This document shows, piece after piece, positions 38,832 through 48,963 of a DNA stretch of 64,000 nucleotides (the first letter of the stretch is position 1; the number at the start of each line of letters is the position of its first letter). The DNA is taken from contig OW568871.1 of assembly GCA_938743325.2 (NCBI GenBank), positions 620,001-684,000 on the forward strand, read 5' to 3'. Below the pieces are notes generated by a model, which searched no databases, had not been told where the DNA came from, and was given only the letters and a program-made list of their open reading frames with translations. The DNA comes from Pycnococcus provasolii (lineage: Eukaryota; Chlorophyta; Pseudoscourfieldiophyceae; Pseudoscourfieldiales; Pycnococcaceae). The position numbers and the translations under genes are program-made.

Positions 38832-40157
38832 ATGGCGCCTTTTAAAGTGTCTTCCGGACACAGTGCTGTCCTGCCTGTGGGACCCGTCTTGTCCTCCGTG
38901 TGCGCTTTGCTCACGTCACATCCCTCCCCTCCTCCTCCTCCTCCTTCTTCTTCTTTGCCTTTGGCAGTTCAGCACGTTCAGCACGCGCGGTTTCTGGGCA
39001 TTTCCCTTGCTCAAGCTCTGGCTGATACGACGAATATGGCGGGGCCTGGTGGGTTAGGCACGGGGTGCCTTGTTTCTCAAGCGTTCATGGAGGCGGCACG
39101 AGCGCTGCGCCTGTGCTTTCGTCTGGAAGCGGCACGCGCGTCACACGCACAAGCGGCACTCACGCTAGTGAGCGTCACGGCGTTTGCGAATGAAGCGTCG
39201 CAAAGGAAAGAAGCAGTCGACGCAAATACTGCGGCGATCATTCTCGACGCGCTCGCGTATCTGGCACACGCGGCGGGCGCGATAGGTGAGCAGGACAGAA
39301 CGGCGTACGCCGAGGCGCTCGCAAGCTTGTCCGCCACTTTGCTGGCTGCAGAAGCGCCTCACGCTGTACTCGACCAGCACATTGACCCAATCGGCGGAAA
39401 CGCCAGCAGTCAGCGCAGAGCGTTCGTGTTGCGGCTGTGGAGTCTCGTCCTCACGCACGAAACGTCTCGGAACGTCGAGAGAGCAAGTTGGCTTTGTCGC
39501 AGCTTATGCTCTCAAGAAGGTGGGAGTGTACTCGGTGCGGCGCTCGCCAGCTTATCCTCCAGCGTCCAAGCTCACTCGGCAATTCTTCCTGACGACGCGA
39601 ATGCAGCACACGGGACCTTTCGTGCCATGGCACAAGCTCTTGACGTCGCACACGTCAATAGCAGCGACGACGCGGGAGGTAAGCTGCTCATCGCATTCTT
39701 TCGCCGATGGCTGGACATGCACTTCGTTCCGGTACCTCACGCCGCTGCCACTCGTCCGTTGGTCTTCGTCGCGCACCGCGAAAGCACGCGCGCGTGCGTG
39801 GCAACGCTAGGATCGCTTCTGACATGCCCAGCCATTCCGCTTCATGCAAAGCGGTCCGCCGTAGCGGAGGCATTCGCGCGCATTGCAGATGTCTCTCCTT
39901 CGGCACCCGAGGCTAGCGAGCTGCTTGGCGAGCTGGCGGGTGCTCTCATTGTCTCGGTACCAACGCCTCTGTTTTCGGAGTGCCTTCACCAGGCACTCGG
40001 CGGCGTGACGCCCGTTGCGCAAGCCTCGCCGATGACGTACCCGTTGCTTCTACAGCGTTGTAGCCACGTCGTGAACGTCGCGTGCGACCTCCAAGGCACA
40101 CCCGAACGCAAGCTGCCATTCGCTCGTTGGTACAGTAGCGCGGCCAGCGCTTTGTAA
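38832..40157 (+). CDS. All-helical protein of unknown function
   Basis: A 441-residue protein, uninterrupted and GC-rich like its neighbours. After a Pro/Ser linker it is nearly all amphipathic helices rich in Ala and Leu (AFMEAARALRLCFRLEAA; AAIILDALAYLAHAAG; RAFVLRLWSLVLTHE), in the manner of ARM/HEAT or similar superhelical proteins. There is no signal peptide or membrane segment. The initiator could be this ATG or a downstream Met (MAGPGGLG). I recognise no family. It follows the Fanzor fragment by 147 bp. Confidence 0.7.
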   Translation: MAPFKVSSGHSAVLPVGPVLSSVCALLTSHPSPPPPPPSSSLPLAVQHVQHARFLGISLAQALADTTNMAGPGGLGTGCLVSQAFMEAARALRLCFRLEAARASHAQAALTLVSVTAFANEASQRKEAVDANTAAIILDALAYLAHAAGAIGEQDRTAYAEALASLSATLLAAEAPHAVLDQHIDPIGGNASSQRRAFVLRLWSLVLTHETSRNVERASWLCRSLCSQEGGSVLGAALASLSSSVQAHSAILPDDANAAHGTFRAMAQALDVAHVNSSDDAGGKLLIAFFRRWLDMHFVPVPHAAATRPLVFVAHRESTRACVATLGSLLTCPAIPLHAKRSAVAEAFARIADVSPSAPEASELLGELAGALIVSVPTPLFSECLHQALGGVTPVAQASPMTYPLLLQRCSHVVNVACDLQGTPERKLPFARWYSSAASAL

Positions 40158-40315
40158 TTTTTGCAACTTCTTTGTACCGTATGGACGTTTACTGTATTCC
40201 TAGGATAGAGTGCCGGACGTCGTGCACGTCACCGAGGGGCGCGGTGCGATGGACGGCATGCATGGCAGTAGAGCTGAGTGTCACACTAGAGGATGGCAAA
40301 AAATGAACAATTTTG

Positions 40316-41419
40316 TTACGCATCGCCTCCCGCGCTGACGCCGCCAGCTGCACAAGGCGCTGCGCGTAGTGCAGCTGCCGCCTCGGCCTTTCCATTCGCT
40401 TCCGCAAGCTCCAAGGCGGTTTGTCCACTTTTGGTCTGTAGACTTGCGTCCGCTCCCGCAGCCAGCAGCATGCGCACGACGTCCACAGCGCCTCGTCGTG
40501 CTGCAAGGTGAAGCGGCGTCATATTGCTCGACGGCTCCACCTCGTTCACCGGCGCATCTCCGCGTGGTGCCTTGAGGAGCATCTCCACCACGCGCTTATT
40601 TCCCTTGCCGCTATAGCCATGCAGCAGGCTTCCCAACGACCCTTTGCCCACCGTCTGGCTGCACTTGCTCGCGAGCAGCTCCGCCGCGATGTCGTAGCTC
40701 TTCTCCTCGAGCGCGATTGCGATAGGCGTGCTCCCATACGCGTCAACCACGTCAAGCGCCGCGCCGCGCTTGATGAGTAGCTGTGCAATTTCCTCGTGCT
40801 CGTTTTTGAGTGCCACGTGAAGAGGCGTGTCATTTCCCTTTATTTGCCCAAACATTCGCATTCCCTCCGGCTCGTAATCCTGCACGTCGAGCGGGCTTCC
40901 CGCTTCGAGGAGCGTGGTGACGAGCGCGATGTCCCCGTGCTCCACCGCGTGGTGCAGCGGCACTCTCCCTGAGCCATCCATGCCCAGCACGTCCGCACCG
41001 TTCTCGACGAGGAGCTTCGCCGCCGCCACATCGCCTCGCGCGCACACGATGCCGAGTACCGTCAGTCCAGCGGCGTCCGCTTCGTTGACGTCGACGACGT
41101 CCATTTGCGTCATTCCTTCGCCAGACGCGGCTTGTTCGATCGCCTTAGCGAGCACGTCAATCTTCCCGTTTGCAGATGCGAAAGCCGCGTTCACGAGCGG
41201 GTACACCCTGCATAGTCTGATGAGCTTGTCGTGGTCGTGCGGCGCGTAGATCAGCCTACCGTCGTCGAGTTGGACTTGGTAGGGCGCGTACCTCCCGGGC
41301 GGCCAGTCAGGCTCGCGGTAGTGCAGCGCGACGACGGTTCCCCGCACGAACGTCCCGACGTTGCACTCGACCTTCGCGTTGATGTTGAACCTTAGCGGCG
41401 GCTTGCTGGCGTCGGCCAT
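40316..41419 (-). CDS. Ankyrin-repeat protein with algal N-terminal module
   Basis: 367 residues. The first about 70 form a compact module (FNINAKVECNVGTFVRGTVVALHYRE, then APYQVQLDDGRLIYAPHDHDKLIRL) often seen in algal and stramenopile proteins joined to ankyrin or MYND parts. Residues from about 100 to 355 carry six or seven ankyrin repeats with the usual TPLH/ALxxGAD pattern (GRVPLHHAVEHGDIALV; DTPLHVALKNEHEEIA; MTPLHLAARRGAVDVV). Ankyrin arrays mediate protein binding; the partner is unknown. TTAGGGG-like repeats sit 80 bp upstream of the start. Confidence 0.9.
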   Translation of the reverse strand: MADASKPPLRFNINAKVECNVGTFVRGTVVALHYREPDWPPGRYAPYQVQLDDGRLIYAPHDHDKLIRLCRVYPLVNAAFASANGKIDVLAKAIEQAASGEGMTQMDVVDVNEADAAGLTVLGIVCARGDVAAAKLLVENGADVLGMDGSGRVPLHHAVEHGDIALVTTLLEAGSPLDVQDYEPEGMRMFGQIKGNDTPLHVALKNEHEEIAQLLIKRGAALDVVDAYGSTPIAIALEEKSYDIAAELLASKCSQTVGKGSLGSLLHGYSGKGNKRVVEMLLKAPRGDAPVNEVEPSSNMTPLHLAARRGAVDVVRMLLAAGADASLQTKSGQTALELAEANGKAEAAAALRAAPCAAGGVSAGGDA

Positions 41420-41891
41420 GGCGCGAGATGGGACCGAAGCCTGATCGACGTCGCCTGGTGGAGGTTCGAGTTTTGGGGGTTTCGGAGAGGAGGAGTGGGG
41501 TTAGGGGTTAGGGGTTAGGGAGCCAGCCAGAGCCAGCCAGCCGTGAACGAACTCGTTGCAAGGGACTGGGAGAGATCCATCCCCTCGAGCAAGTTTCTTT
41601 TGGACGTGCTTTGCCGTGCATCCCGAGGCGAGGCGGCTTCTTCCCTGGCACGCCCTTTAGGTAATGGATATTTCGGAGTAAAGTTGGTTGTCCAGAGAGC
41701 AGGATGAACCTTGCTAGCTGGGCTCGGTGGCCTGCAGCCCCTCGGCTGGGACCCACCGTTGATCCAGCTCACAGCATTACCGGCATGCCGCCACCGCAGG
41801 GATGCCCCCTACAGGCTAACGCCATTCCGGCTTTCGTGAGCTCACGCACACGAAGCCTCCGACGAATTAATTCGTACGGTTGGGACGCACA

Positions 41892-42311
41892 CTACCTTGA
41901 GTAGGTCATTAATCCTCTGGATGTCATCGACATAAGTCGCAAGACAGATGAGAGAGCCGGCAGAGAAGCTCCCTTTGAAAAATAGACAGGGATCGGCGGT
42001 TGATTGCGTATACCCGGCGTTGCGATGATTGCGTCGAAGGCCGGATCAGTTCCACCGTTTTCGTTGTCGGCCGTCGAGCTGCGTTCGGGTAAACCGCGAC
42101 GCGCGCGCAGGTAGAGTTGTCCGGGTGAGGCCTGCTCTGCAGTGCGCTCCTCCAGCTCCTTAAGAGCGGCTTGCGCTTGCGTACGCTCCTCCTCGTTTGA
42201 TGAGTGCGCAGCTAGGCGTTCGAGGTCAGCTTTGACCTCTGGTGTGAGGCTCATGTGTTCCATTTTTCCAGGCTTGGCCACGGAGCCCTCCGTGGATAGA
42301 CCCGGTTCCAT
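41892..42311 (-). CDS. Small hypothetical protein
   Basis: A 139-residue frame from an ATG. Residues 15-60 could form a charged helix (SLTPEVKADLERLAAHS...QAQAALKELEERT); the remainder has no features. Base composition of the first half is like host coding DNA. It could also be part of a larger spliced gene or a decayed insertion. No function is suggested. Confidence 0.3.
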   Translation of the reverse strand: MEPGLSTEGSVAKPGKMEHMSLTPEVKADLERLAAHSSNEEERTQAQAALKELEERTAEQASPGQLYLRARRGLPERSSTADNENGGTDPAFDAIIATPGIRNQPPIPVYFSKGASLPALSSVLRLMSMTSRGLMTYSR

Positions 42312-43073
42312 GACTGAAACCTATACTACTCTCTTGTGAGCGTGATCTTGACCTTAAGTGACCTTAAGACAGCCACACTGGAAGTAAGTATAAAGCAGTT
42401 ATAACCACTGGTAGTGGCCGCCACTAGATATAGGTTTGGTATCCCCTCTGACTACGAATCGAGTAGACAAAGAGAAGAATGATCGATTACAAGATACTCA
42501 TCGGACGAGCCCATCTAGTGGCTCGCCCACAGGACGCCTCTGGACCGACCAGAGGCCCCAGGAGACACCTCTTCACCACCGTAGAAGTGGCGATAAGGCC
42601 TTCAATCAAATCCCATCCAAATCCAACCCAATATCTTCACCAGTAGATAAATCAGGAGCCAGGGAGCCGCCACTCCTTCACATGTCACAAACCCACGTGG
42701 CGGAACTCCGAAACCAAACTCACCTGAAACCCCTAAAACATAACCCCGGTCCGGGAGCCCAAAAACCGATTCCAAGGCACCCAAAACCCCAATCCATCAA
42801 AACCCCAAAACAGAACCTGCGAGAACTAAACGCCCTCGCTCAGTGCTGCGCTCTGCGGGCCACTCGTTGGCCTGGCCTTAACGCGTTCACTCTGTGCAAA
42901 AGGCGAGAAAGGAAAGAGGGGCCACCAGCTGCGAGGTGAGAGAGTACGCGTGCAATGTGACGCGCGAGCAACGGGGGAAAAAGCACGGGATGTTAAGCCC
43001 ACGCAGAACGAACGACCAAACGTGACCTTTTTGCCAGAAAAGGTGGAGGAACCCCGGACCCAGAACTCGAACC

Positions 43074-43154
43074 GTTCTTGCCCGAAATTTTCGGTTTTCG
43101 CAACTTTCGGGCACGTCGCACCGTCGCGAAGACCGAAAGTTCGGGCAAGAATCT
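43074..43154. repeat. Imperfect inverted repeat
   Basis: An arm beginning TTCTTGCCCGAAATTTTCGG (43074 on) pairs with the inverse around 43127-43154 (ACCGAAAGTTCGGGCAAGAA), about 28 bp per arm with a few mismatches and a 25-base loop. The surrounding 43060-43260 is full of TTTTCGG/CCGAAAA words. It may be a small inverted-repeat element. Confidence 0.5.
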
Positions 43155-44380
43155 TTTCGCGAATATAAGGTGGATAACGCGACATCGCGAAAAACGAAAT
43201 TTCAGACCGAAAAAACCCCCCGAAAACCTTTTCGCCCCGATTTTCGGGTTTCGCAGTTTAAGAAATAGCCTAAGGATGATGGATGGCACGCGCGCGAGGT
43301 GTATCACGACATACGGCACGGTAGTACCAACTACTTCCTAGTCTACCTTCCCATCGACGACTCACATAACCTTAGACTAACGTAAGAAAGATGGTCACGT
43401 GATCGGCTATTCAACTGATGAGCAGAGGTTTCAACCTCTGGAGTGCCGTTTGAAACCATTTCCTTGCGAGTTGCGTCCTTGAAATGCGACCTTGAAAAAA
43501 AATGCAATTGAACTTTTTAATTTTTTTGTCCTGGGAAAACATTTCCATGTCTCTGCATCTTCTTAGAAGGCTTGCAAGAGTTTACAAACTGTGTTCTCTC
43601 TGCAGCAGCTACTACTCGCGCCGATCAGCAGCCTTCTCCAGCACGCAACAAAGCAGGCAGCAGGCAGGCAAGCAGGTGAAGCAGCTTGATTGTGCGTTGC
43701 AAGAGCTGTCTCTGGCGTTGTCTCCTGTTGTTTCTTCCCTTCCCTTTCTCTCAAACGGCACAAGTCCCAAGGGCCGTTGCAGTGAGGGAGGGGTACAGTC
43801 CCGCGTAATCCAGAGAGTGTCTGCTTCGTTAGCATTCTTCTTGGCATTGGCAGGAGCTCGAGCTTCTCCCTTTTCATTTTATTTCATTTCATTTGGGGAA
43901 GCCTCATTCAAAGTGCTTGCTTAAGTTGTGCTTGCTTAAGTTTCTTAAGGCTTTCTTGTGTTTTATACTTCAACAGCCGGTGGTGAACAGCCGTGTATAG
44001 CAGCTGAAGCTGTGTAGTGAGTGAGTGAGTGAGCTTGCTTGTGTACAAAACCTAAGTTTTTTTTCAAAAAAAAAAAGAACCTGGTACGTCATCGTAAAAG
44101 AACTACGAGTTAAGGTAGTTTAGGTTATTTCTGCTGTGTTCTTCAAGGTTTCTTTTGTTTTTGCGAAAACAAAAATACGAAGAAAAATAAAAAATGCGCG
44201 CGTCTGCTTTTGCGTGCACTTGTGCGTATTTGTGTGTGTGCGCGTTGCCACCTTGGATGGAAACCTAGGTTTTGTTCTTCTCGGAGGAGGAGGAGGAGGA
44301 GATCGCATCGCATGGGCACTTCATTGCGAGTTGTGTTTGTTGTGATTGTTTTTTTGTGCTTTTCCTCCCACCCTTAAATA

Positions 44381-47300
44381 ATGACACGGACTCTGTCGAG
44401 TGGAGAAAATATGCTCTTCACGAACACCAAACTCACGAAACCCACGCACACACACACACCGCGCACTCTCACTCAAGAAGAAGTCAGAAGTATGGTGGAG
44501 GAAAGCAGCGGTGGTTCAGACGCATCCGGAACCAGGCCGAGACGGCGTTCGATCCTCGGTGCCACGCTCCCGGACACGCGCAAGGTGGCCGTGGGAGCTG
44601 ATCCGAAAACACGAAACAGGGATGAAAAGGCAAAGGACAACGTCGTGCACACCACGAAGTACAACGCCGTCACATTCTTTCCGAAAAGCATGTACGAGCA
44701 GTACCGCCGTCTTGCCAACGTATACTTCACCGTCGTCGCCGGCCTCTCGCTCAATCCAGACATCTCGCCCGTCAACCCGTTCACCACCATCTCGCCGCTC
44801 TGCCTTGTTTTGGGCATATCCATCGCGAAGGAGGCGATCGAGGACGCAAAGAGAAGGGCCGCGGATGCCGAGCTGAACTCGCGAAAGGTGCTGCGCATGA
44901 ACTTCTCCAGCCAGCAGTGGGAGCCCACCGCGTGGAAGGACATCGTCATCGGCGACGTGGTGAAAGTGCGCAACGACGAGTACTTCCCCGCGGACATACT
45001 CGTCATGTCCACGACGAACGACGACGGCGTGTGCTACGTCGAGACGATGAACCTCGACGGCGAGACCAACTTGAAGGTGAAGAAGGCGATGGAGCAGACG
45101 TGGAACTTCTCCGGCGCGGACGTTCCCCCGGACATGACCGTCGAGTGCGACCTTCCCAACAACAGCCTGTACACGTTCACCGGAAAGCTGTCGTGGGGAA
45201 ACCTCGTGCTGCCCGCCGGCCCATCCGCGCTGCTGCTACGCGGGTCGAGCCTGCGCAACACGAAGCACATCGTTGGCGCGGTGGTGTACGCCGGCCACGA
45301 CACCAAGGTGATGATGAACGCGATGGACGCGCCGTCCAAGCGCAGCAAGCTCGAGCGCAGCATGGACAACGTCATCTTCTTCATGTTCCTCCTGCTGTTC
45401 GTCATGTGCCTGTCCGGCGCGCTGTGCACCGCGCTGTGGACGAGGAGCGAGGGCGACGACATGTGGTACATGGCGCCGAAGTTCATCCCGCCCGAGTTCG
45501 ACCCGGCGTCGATGTACGAGGTGGGCATATACAGCTTCCTCACGTCGTTCATCCTCTACGGCTACCTCATCCCCATCTCGCTGTACGTCAGCATGGAGAT
45601 CGTGAAGGTGTTCCAGAGCATGGTGTTCATCAACCAGGATCGGCAGATGTACCACGACGAGACGGACACCCCCGCTCTTGCGCGCACCTCCAACTTGAAC
45701 GAGGAGCTCGGGCAGGTGGACACCGTGCTGAGCGACAAGACAGGCACGCTGACGCGCAACGTCATGGAGTTCTTCAAATGCACCATCGCCGGTGAGTCGT
45801 TCGGCAGCGGCATCACCGAGGTTGAGCGCGCCGTCGCACGCAGGCGAGGGCAGGAGCTGCCCGACGAGTCGAACGTTCACAACCCGTTCCGTGAGTTTGG
45901 GTTCAACTTCTTCGACGGACGTCTCATGGACGGCATGTGGATGCGGCATCCGCAGAGCAAAATCATCGGTGACTTCTTCCGCGTGCTCGCTGTCTGCCAC
46001 ACCGTCATCTGCGACGGTGAGCCGACGCGCAGCAAAATCAAGTACGAGGCTGAGAGCCCAGACGAGTCTGCGCTCGTCATCGCCGCGAAGCAGATGGGAT
46101 TCTTCTTCAAGCGACGAGGTCCAACGTCCGTCGTGGTGGAGGAGTTCGATGCCAACGGAAACAATGTGGATGTCGAGTACGAGATCTTGAACATCCTCGA
46201 GTTCAACTCGACGCGCAAGCGCATGTCCGTCATCTGCCGAAACCACGACGGCCGCATCCGCCTGTTCTGCAAGGGTGCCGACAGCATCATCAAGGACCGG
46301 CTGACGGCGCAGGATGTGAACGACAACCGCAAGGCGACGTTCGCGTACTGTGAGGAGTTCGCGCTAGCTGGCCTGCGAACGCTCTGTCTCGCGCACCGCG
46401 AGCTCGATGCAACGGAGTACGACGCGTGGCAGGAGACATTCGTGGAGGCTCGCACGAGCATGCACGACCGCGAGCAGAAGCTCATGGACGTTGCCGAGGA
46501 CATTGAGAAGGAACTCATCCTGCTCGGTGCGACGGCAATCGAGGACAAGCTTCAGGAGGGAGTGCCGCAGTGCATCGAGACGCTCGGCAAAGCTGGCGTG
46601 GGACTTTGGGTTCTGACTGGTGACAAGGTGGAGACCGCCGTGAACATTGGCATGGCGTGCTCGCTGATTCTCAATGACACGAAGCAGTACAGCATCACGC
46701 CGGAACTTGATCCCGAGGTGATGCGTCTCGAGGCTGAGGGCGACATGGGCGCCGCCAAGGCGAAGGCGCTCGAGGTGGTGACCACGAACCTGAAGGCGGC
46801 GAGCCAGGAGCTGATGTCGGACAACTCTGGAACGACGAAGAACTGCGCGATCATTATCGACGGCAAGGCTCTCGTGCACGCTCTCGCGACGGACGAGAGC
46901 AGGAACTCTTTCCTTCGCGCGGGTCTCGCGTGTCGCGCGGTGCTCTGCTGCCGTGTGAGCCCGCTGCAGAAGGCGCTCGTCACGCAGCTCGTTAGATCGA
47001 CGGGCTCAACAGCCCTTGCGATTGGCGACGGTGCCAACGACGTTGGCATGATTCAGGCGGCTGATATCGGCGTGGGAATCAGCGGACAGGAGGGTATGCA
47101 GGCTGTGATGGCGAGCGACTTCGCCATCGCTCAGTTCCGCTACCTCGAGCGTCTGCTGCTCGTGCACGGACGCTGGTCGTACAAGCGGCTCGGGCGCATG
47201 GTGTGCTACTTCTTCTACAAGAATATTTTGTTCGGGCTGATCCTCTACTACTACAACGCTTCCGCCTTCTTCAGCGGCAAAACTGTGTACAACGAGTGGT

Positions 47301-48001
47301 TCATGAGCTTGTTCAACGTGTTCTTCACGAGCTTCCCGGTGTTCGCCGTCGGCATCTTCGACAAGGACGTGACGGCCGCGTCTGGAATCGAGTTTCCTGG
47401 CCTGTATGGCCAAGGCCCGCGCAACGAATACTTCGGCGTGAAACTTCGCGCGTACTGGATTCTAAACGGCTTGTACCAGAGCGTGGTGACGTACTTTCTT
47501 GTCTTTGCGGTCATGGGTCAGGGCATTTCGGATCGTGCCGACGGTCAGAGTGCGGAACTCGCGGTTGCCGGCATGACGGCGTACACGTGCATCGTTCTCA
47601 CGGTGTCCCTGCAGCTTGCGAGCATCATTGAGACGTGGACTTGGATCCACCACTACCTCATCTGGGGTTCTGTGATGTTTTGGTTCTACTTCATTGCCAT
47701 CTACAGCATCCAGAACCCGGACTACATTGGCGAGGCTGTGCATCTCTTCGCGATTGCCGCGAACTCGCCAAATTTCTGGCTCCTTCTCGTGCTCATTCCT
47801 ATTGCCTGCCTTCTTCCCGACTTCCTGATTCGTGCTGTGCGTCGTCATCTCTATCCGGCCGATCACCAAATCATCGCTGAGGCGGAGCTAGCTAAATTGT
47901 CCGGCAAGGTAGCTCCAGACGGTGGTAGTGCGCCCCATGGTACACTATCCCTTGCTGATGGGGGGGTCAGGGTGCCATCCATGCGAACTTTCCGTGTGTG
48001 A
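44381..48001 (+). CDS. P4-type phospholipid-transporting ATPase (flippase)
   Basis: 1206 residues. After a Ser/Thr-rich N-terminus come YNAVTFFPKSMYEQYRRLANVYF, the actuator motif DGETNLK, the phosphorylation site DKTGT (Asp452), the nucleotide-binding region (SPDESALVIAAKQMGF), KGADSIIKDRL, the hinge GDGANDVGMIQ and about ten membrane helices. These are the hallmarks of P4-ATPases (plant ALA, yeast Drs2/Neo1 groups), which move aminophospholipids to the cytosolic leaflet of Golgi, endosome or plasma membrane, usually with a CDC50 partner. The stop at 48001 ends a tail with no family motif. An alternative spliced tail is described separately. Confidence 0.96.
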   Translation: MTRTLSSGENMLFTNTKLTKPTHTHTPRTLTQEEVRSMVEESSGGSDASGTRPRRRSILGATLPDTRKVAVGADPKTRNRDEKAKDNVVHTTKYNAVTFFPKSMYEQYRRLANVYFTVVAGLSLNPDISPVNPFTTISPLCLVLGISIAKEAIEDAKRRAADAELNSRKVLRMNFSSQQWEPTAWKDIVIGDVVKVRNDEYFPADILVMSTTNDDGVCYVETMNLDGETNLKVKKAMEQTWNFSGADVPPDMTVECDLPNNSLYTFTGKLSWGNLVLPAGPSALLLRGSSLRNTKHIVGAVVYAGHDTKVMMNAMDAPSKRSKLERSMDNVIFFMFLLLFVMCLSGALCTALWTRSEGDDMWYMAPKFIPPEFDPASMYEVGIYSFLTSFILYGYLIPISLYVSMEIVKVFQSMVFINQDRQMYHDETDTPALARTSNLNEELGQVDTVLSDKTGTLTRNVMEFFKCTIAGESFGSGITEVERAVARRRGQELPDESNVHNPFREFGFNFFDGRLMDGMWMRHPQSKIIGDFFRVLAVCHTVICDGEPTRSKIKYEAESPDESALVIAAKQMGFFFKRRGPTSVVVEEFDANGNNVDVEYEILNILEFNSTRKRMSVICRNHDGRIRLFCKGADSIIKDRLTAQDVNDNRKATFAYCEEFALAGLRTLCLAHRELDATEYDAWQETFVEARTSMHDREQKLMDVAEDIEKELILLGATAIEDKLQEGVPQCIETLGKAGVGLWVLTGDKVETAVNIGMACSLILNDTKQYSITPELDPEVMRLEAEGDMGAAKAKALEVVTTNLKAASQELMSDNSGTTKNCAIIIDGKALVHALATDESRNSFLRAGLACRAVLCCRVSPLQKALVTQLVRSTGSTALAIGDGANDVGMIQAADIGVGISGQEGMQAVMASDFAIAQFRYLERLLLVHGRWSYKRLGRMVCYFFYKNILFGLILYYYNASAFFSGKTVYNEWFMSLFNVFFTSFPVFAVGIFDKDVTAASGIEFPGLYGQGPRNEYFGVKLRAYWILNGLYQSVVTYFLVFAVMGQGISDRADGQSAELAVAGMTAYTCIVLTVSLQLASIIETWTWIHHYLIWGSVMFWFYFIAIYSIQNPDYIGEAVHLFAIAANSPNFWLLLVLIPIACLLPDFLIRAVRRHLYPADHQIIAEAELAKLSGKVAPDGGSAPHGTLSLADGGVRVPSMRTFRV

Positions 48002-48655
48002 ATGTACGCCGCGATTTTGGATTTGGTTTTGCCTTCCATGTCATATGGCGGATGTGCATTTTCCATATTTGTTCTTTGTGGGCGCGCTTTATTTTTCCTT
48101 TTTTTCTTTTCTTTTTTGCGTTTGTTTGCAACTTTTGTGAAATGGCATGTGGGAACTTTATGGCATGGATGGAATGGCATGGATGGCAAAAAAGAGAAAC
48201 AATTGAGCTCACAACCATTTCTCTCCCAATCTCCAATCTCTCTCGTCCTTGACAAAAAAATTAAATAGGGCGTGGTCGGAAGCCTGACGTTTGCTGAGAA
48301 AGGCCAGGTTGGCCAGAGGCGCATGTCACAGGTGGCGCTCGAGAGCAATCCGGATCGGCTGTACGGCAAAAGCGGAGCGGCTGCAAATCTTGCTCGCAAA
48401 ATCTCCGTGGATGGTGATGACCCAAACTCTTCGACAGCACACGACCTGAACGTGCTTCCGAGTCCTGTCGTTGGACAAGTGCAGGAGGCTCCCGATCGGC
48501 ATCGAAAGCCTTGGAGGCCGATGGCGATTGCAGTGGAAGCTGCTCAGAGCATCAGCCGTTCGTGGAGCGGAAGCAGGATTACCAAAGACTCTCCAAAAAG
48601 TTCTCCTCGCGTTTCTGAGCAAGATGTTGGCGTTGAGATGGCATCGAAAGGCTGA
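47909..48655 (+). other. Possible 3' intron and alternative C-terminal exon of the flippase
   Basis: A candidate donor AAG|GTAGCT at 47909 falls exactly between codons of the flippase frame. A candidate acceptor AAATAG| ends at 48268 after a T-rich stretch. The frame from 48269 (GVVGSLTFAEK) stays open for 128 codons to a TGA at 48655, with a Ser/Arg-rich tail-like composition. Splicing would replace the last 30 residues by this tail. Support is positional only; if it is not used, 48002-48963 is plain 3' and intergenic sequence. Confidence 0.4.
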
Positions 48656-48963
48656 GGCAAGAAGCATTGAAGGACCATTGCCTGGTCCCATGTGACACCC
48701 ATGTAAATTAACATCGATTTAAAAAAATTGGCGATTGATTGATGACACGTATAGACATAGACATAGACTAACCTTAAGAAGAACATAATTCGTCGTGACG
48801 TTTGGTCCTATTGGGTGAACTGTTGGGAGGTCCCGGGTCCCCGTTGATTGGGGGTTTGGTTTGGTTTGGGACCATTTCTTTCTCCCTATTTCTTTCTCCT
48901 CTTTTTCTGACCCCTCATTTTTCCGTTCATTTTGCGATTCGCGTCTCCAGCTCCAGCTCGCCA

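Larger units (their letters stand above)
41420..44380. other. Gene-poor region with short repeats
   Basis: Almost 3 kb without a convincing conserved gene. It holds (a) GGGGTTA repeats at 41496-41519; (b) a small minus frame at 41892-42311 (separate entry); (c) an imperfect inverted repeat at 43074-43154; and (d) an AT-rich zone from 43400 that probably includes the promoter and leader of the P4-ATPase. Open frames at 42436-42939 and 43502-43924 look random. Confidence 0.5.

Noticed and set aside
42436-42939. 167-codon plus frame
   Set aside because: Composition is random-like, Pro/His/Lys/Gln-rich without domain, and it lies in a gene-poor, repeat-bearing stretch.
43502-43924. 140-codon plus frame before the flippase
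   Set aside because: AT-rich with no family features; more likely promoter or leader sequence.
44917-45795. 292-codon Arg/His-rich plus frame inside the flippase gene
   Set aside because: Shadow of the P4-ATPase coding frame, which carries all conserved motifs.
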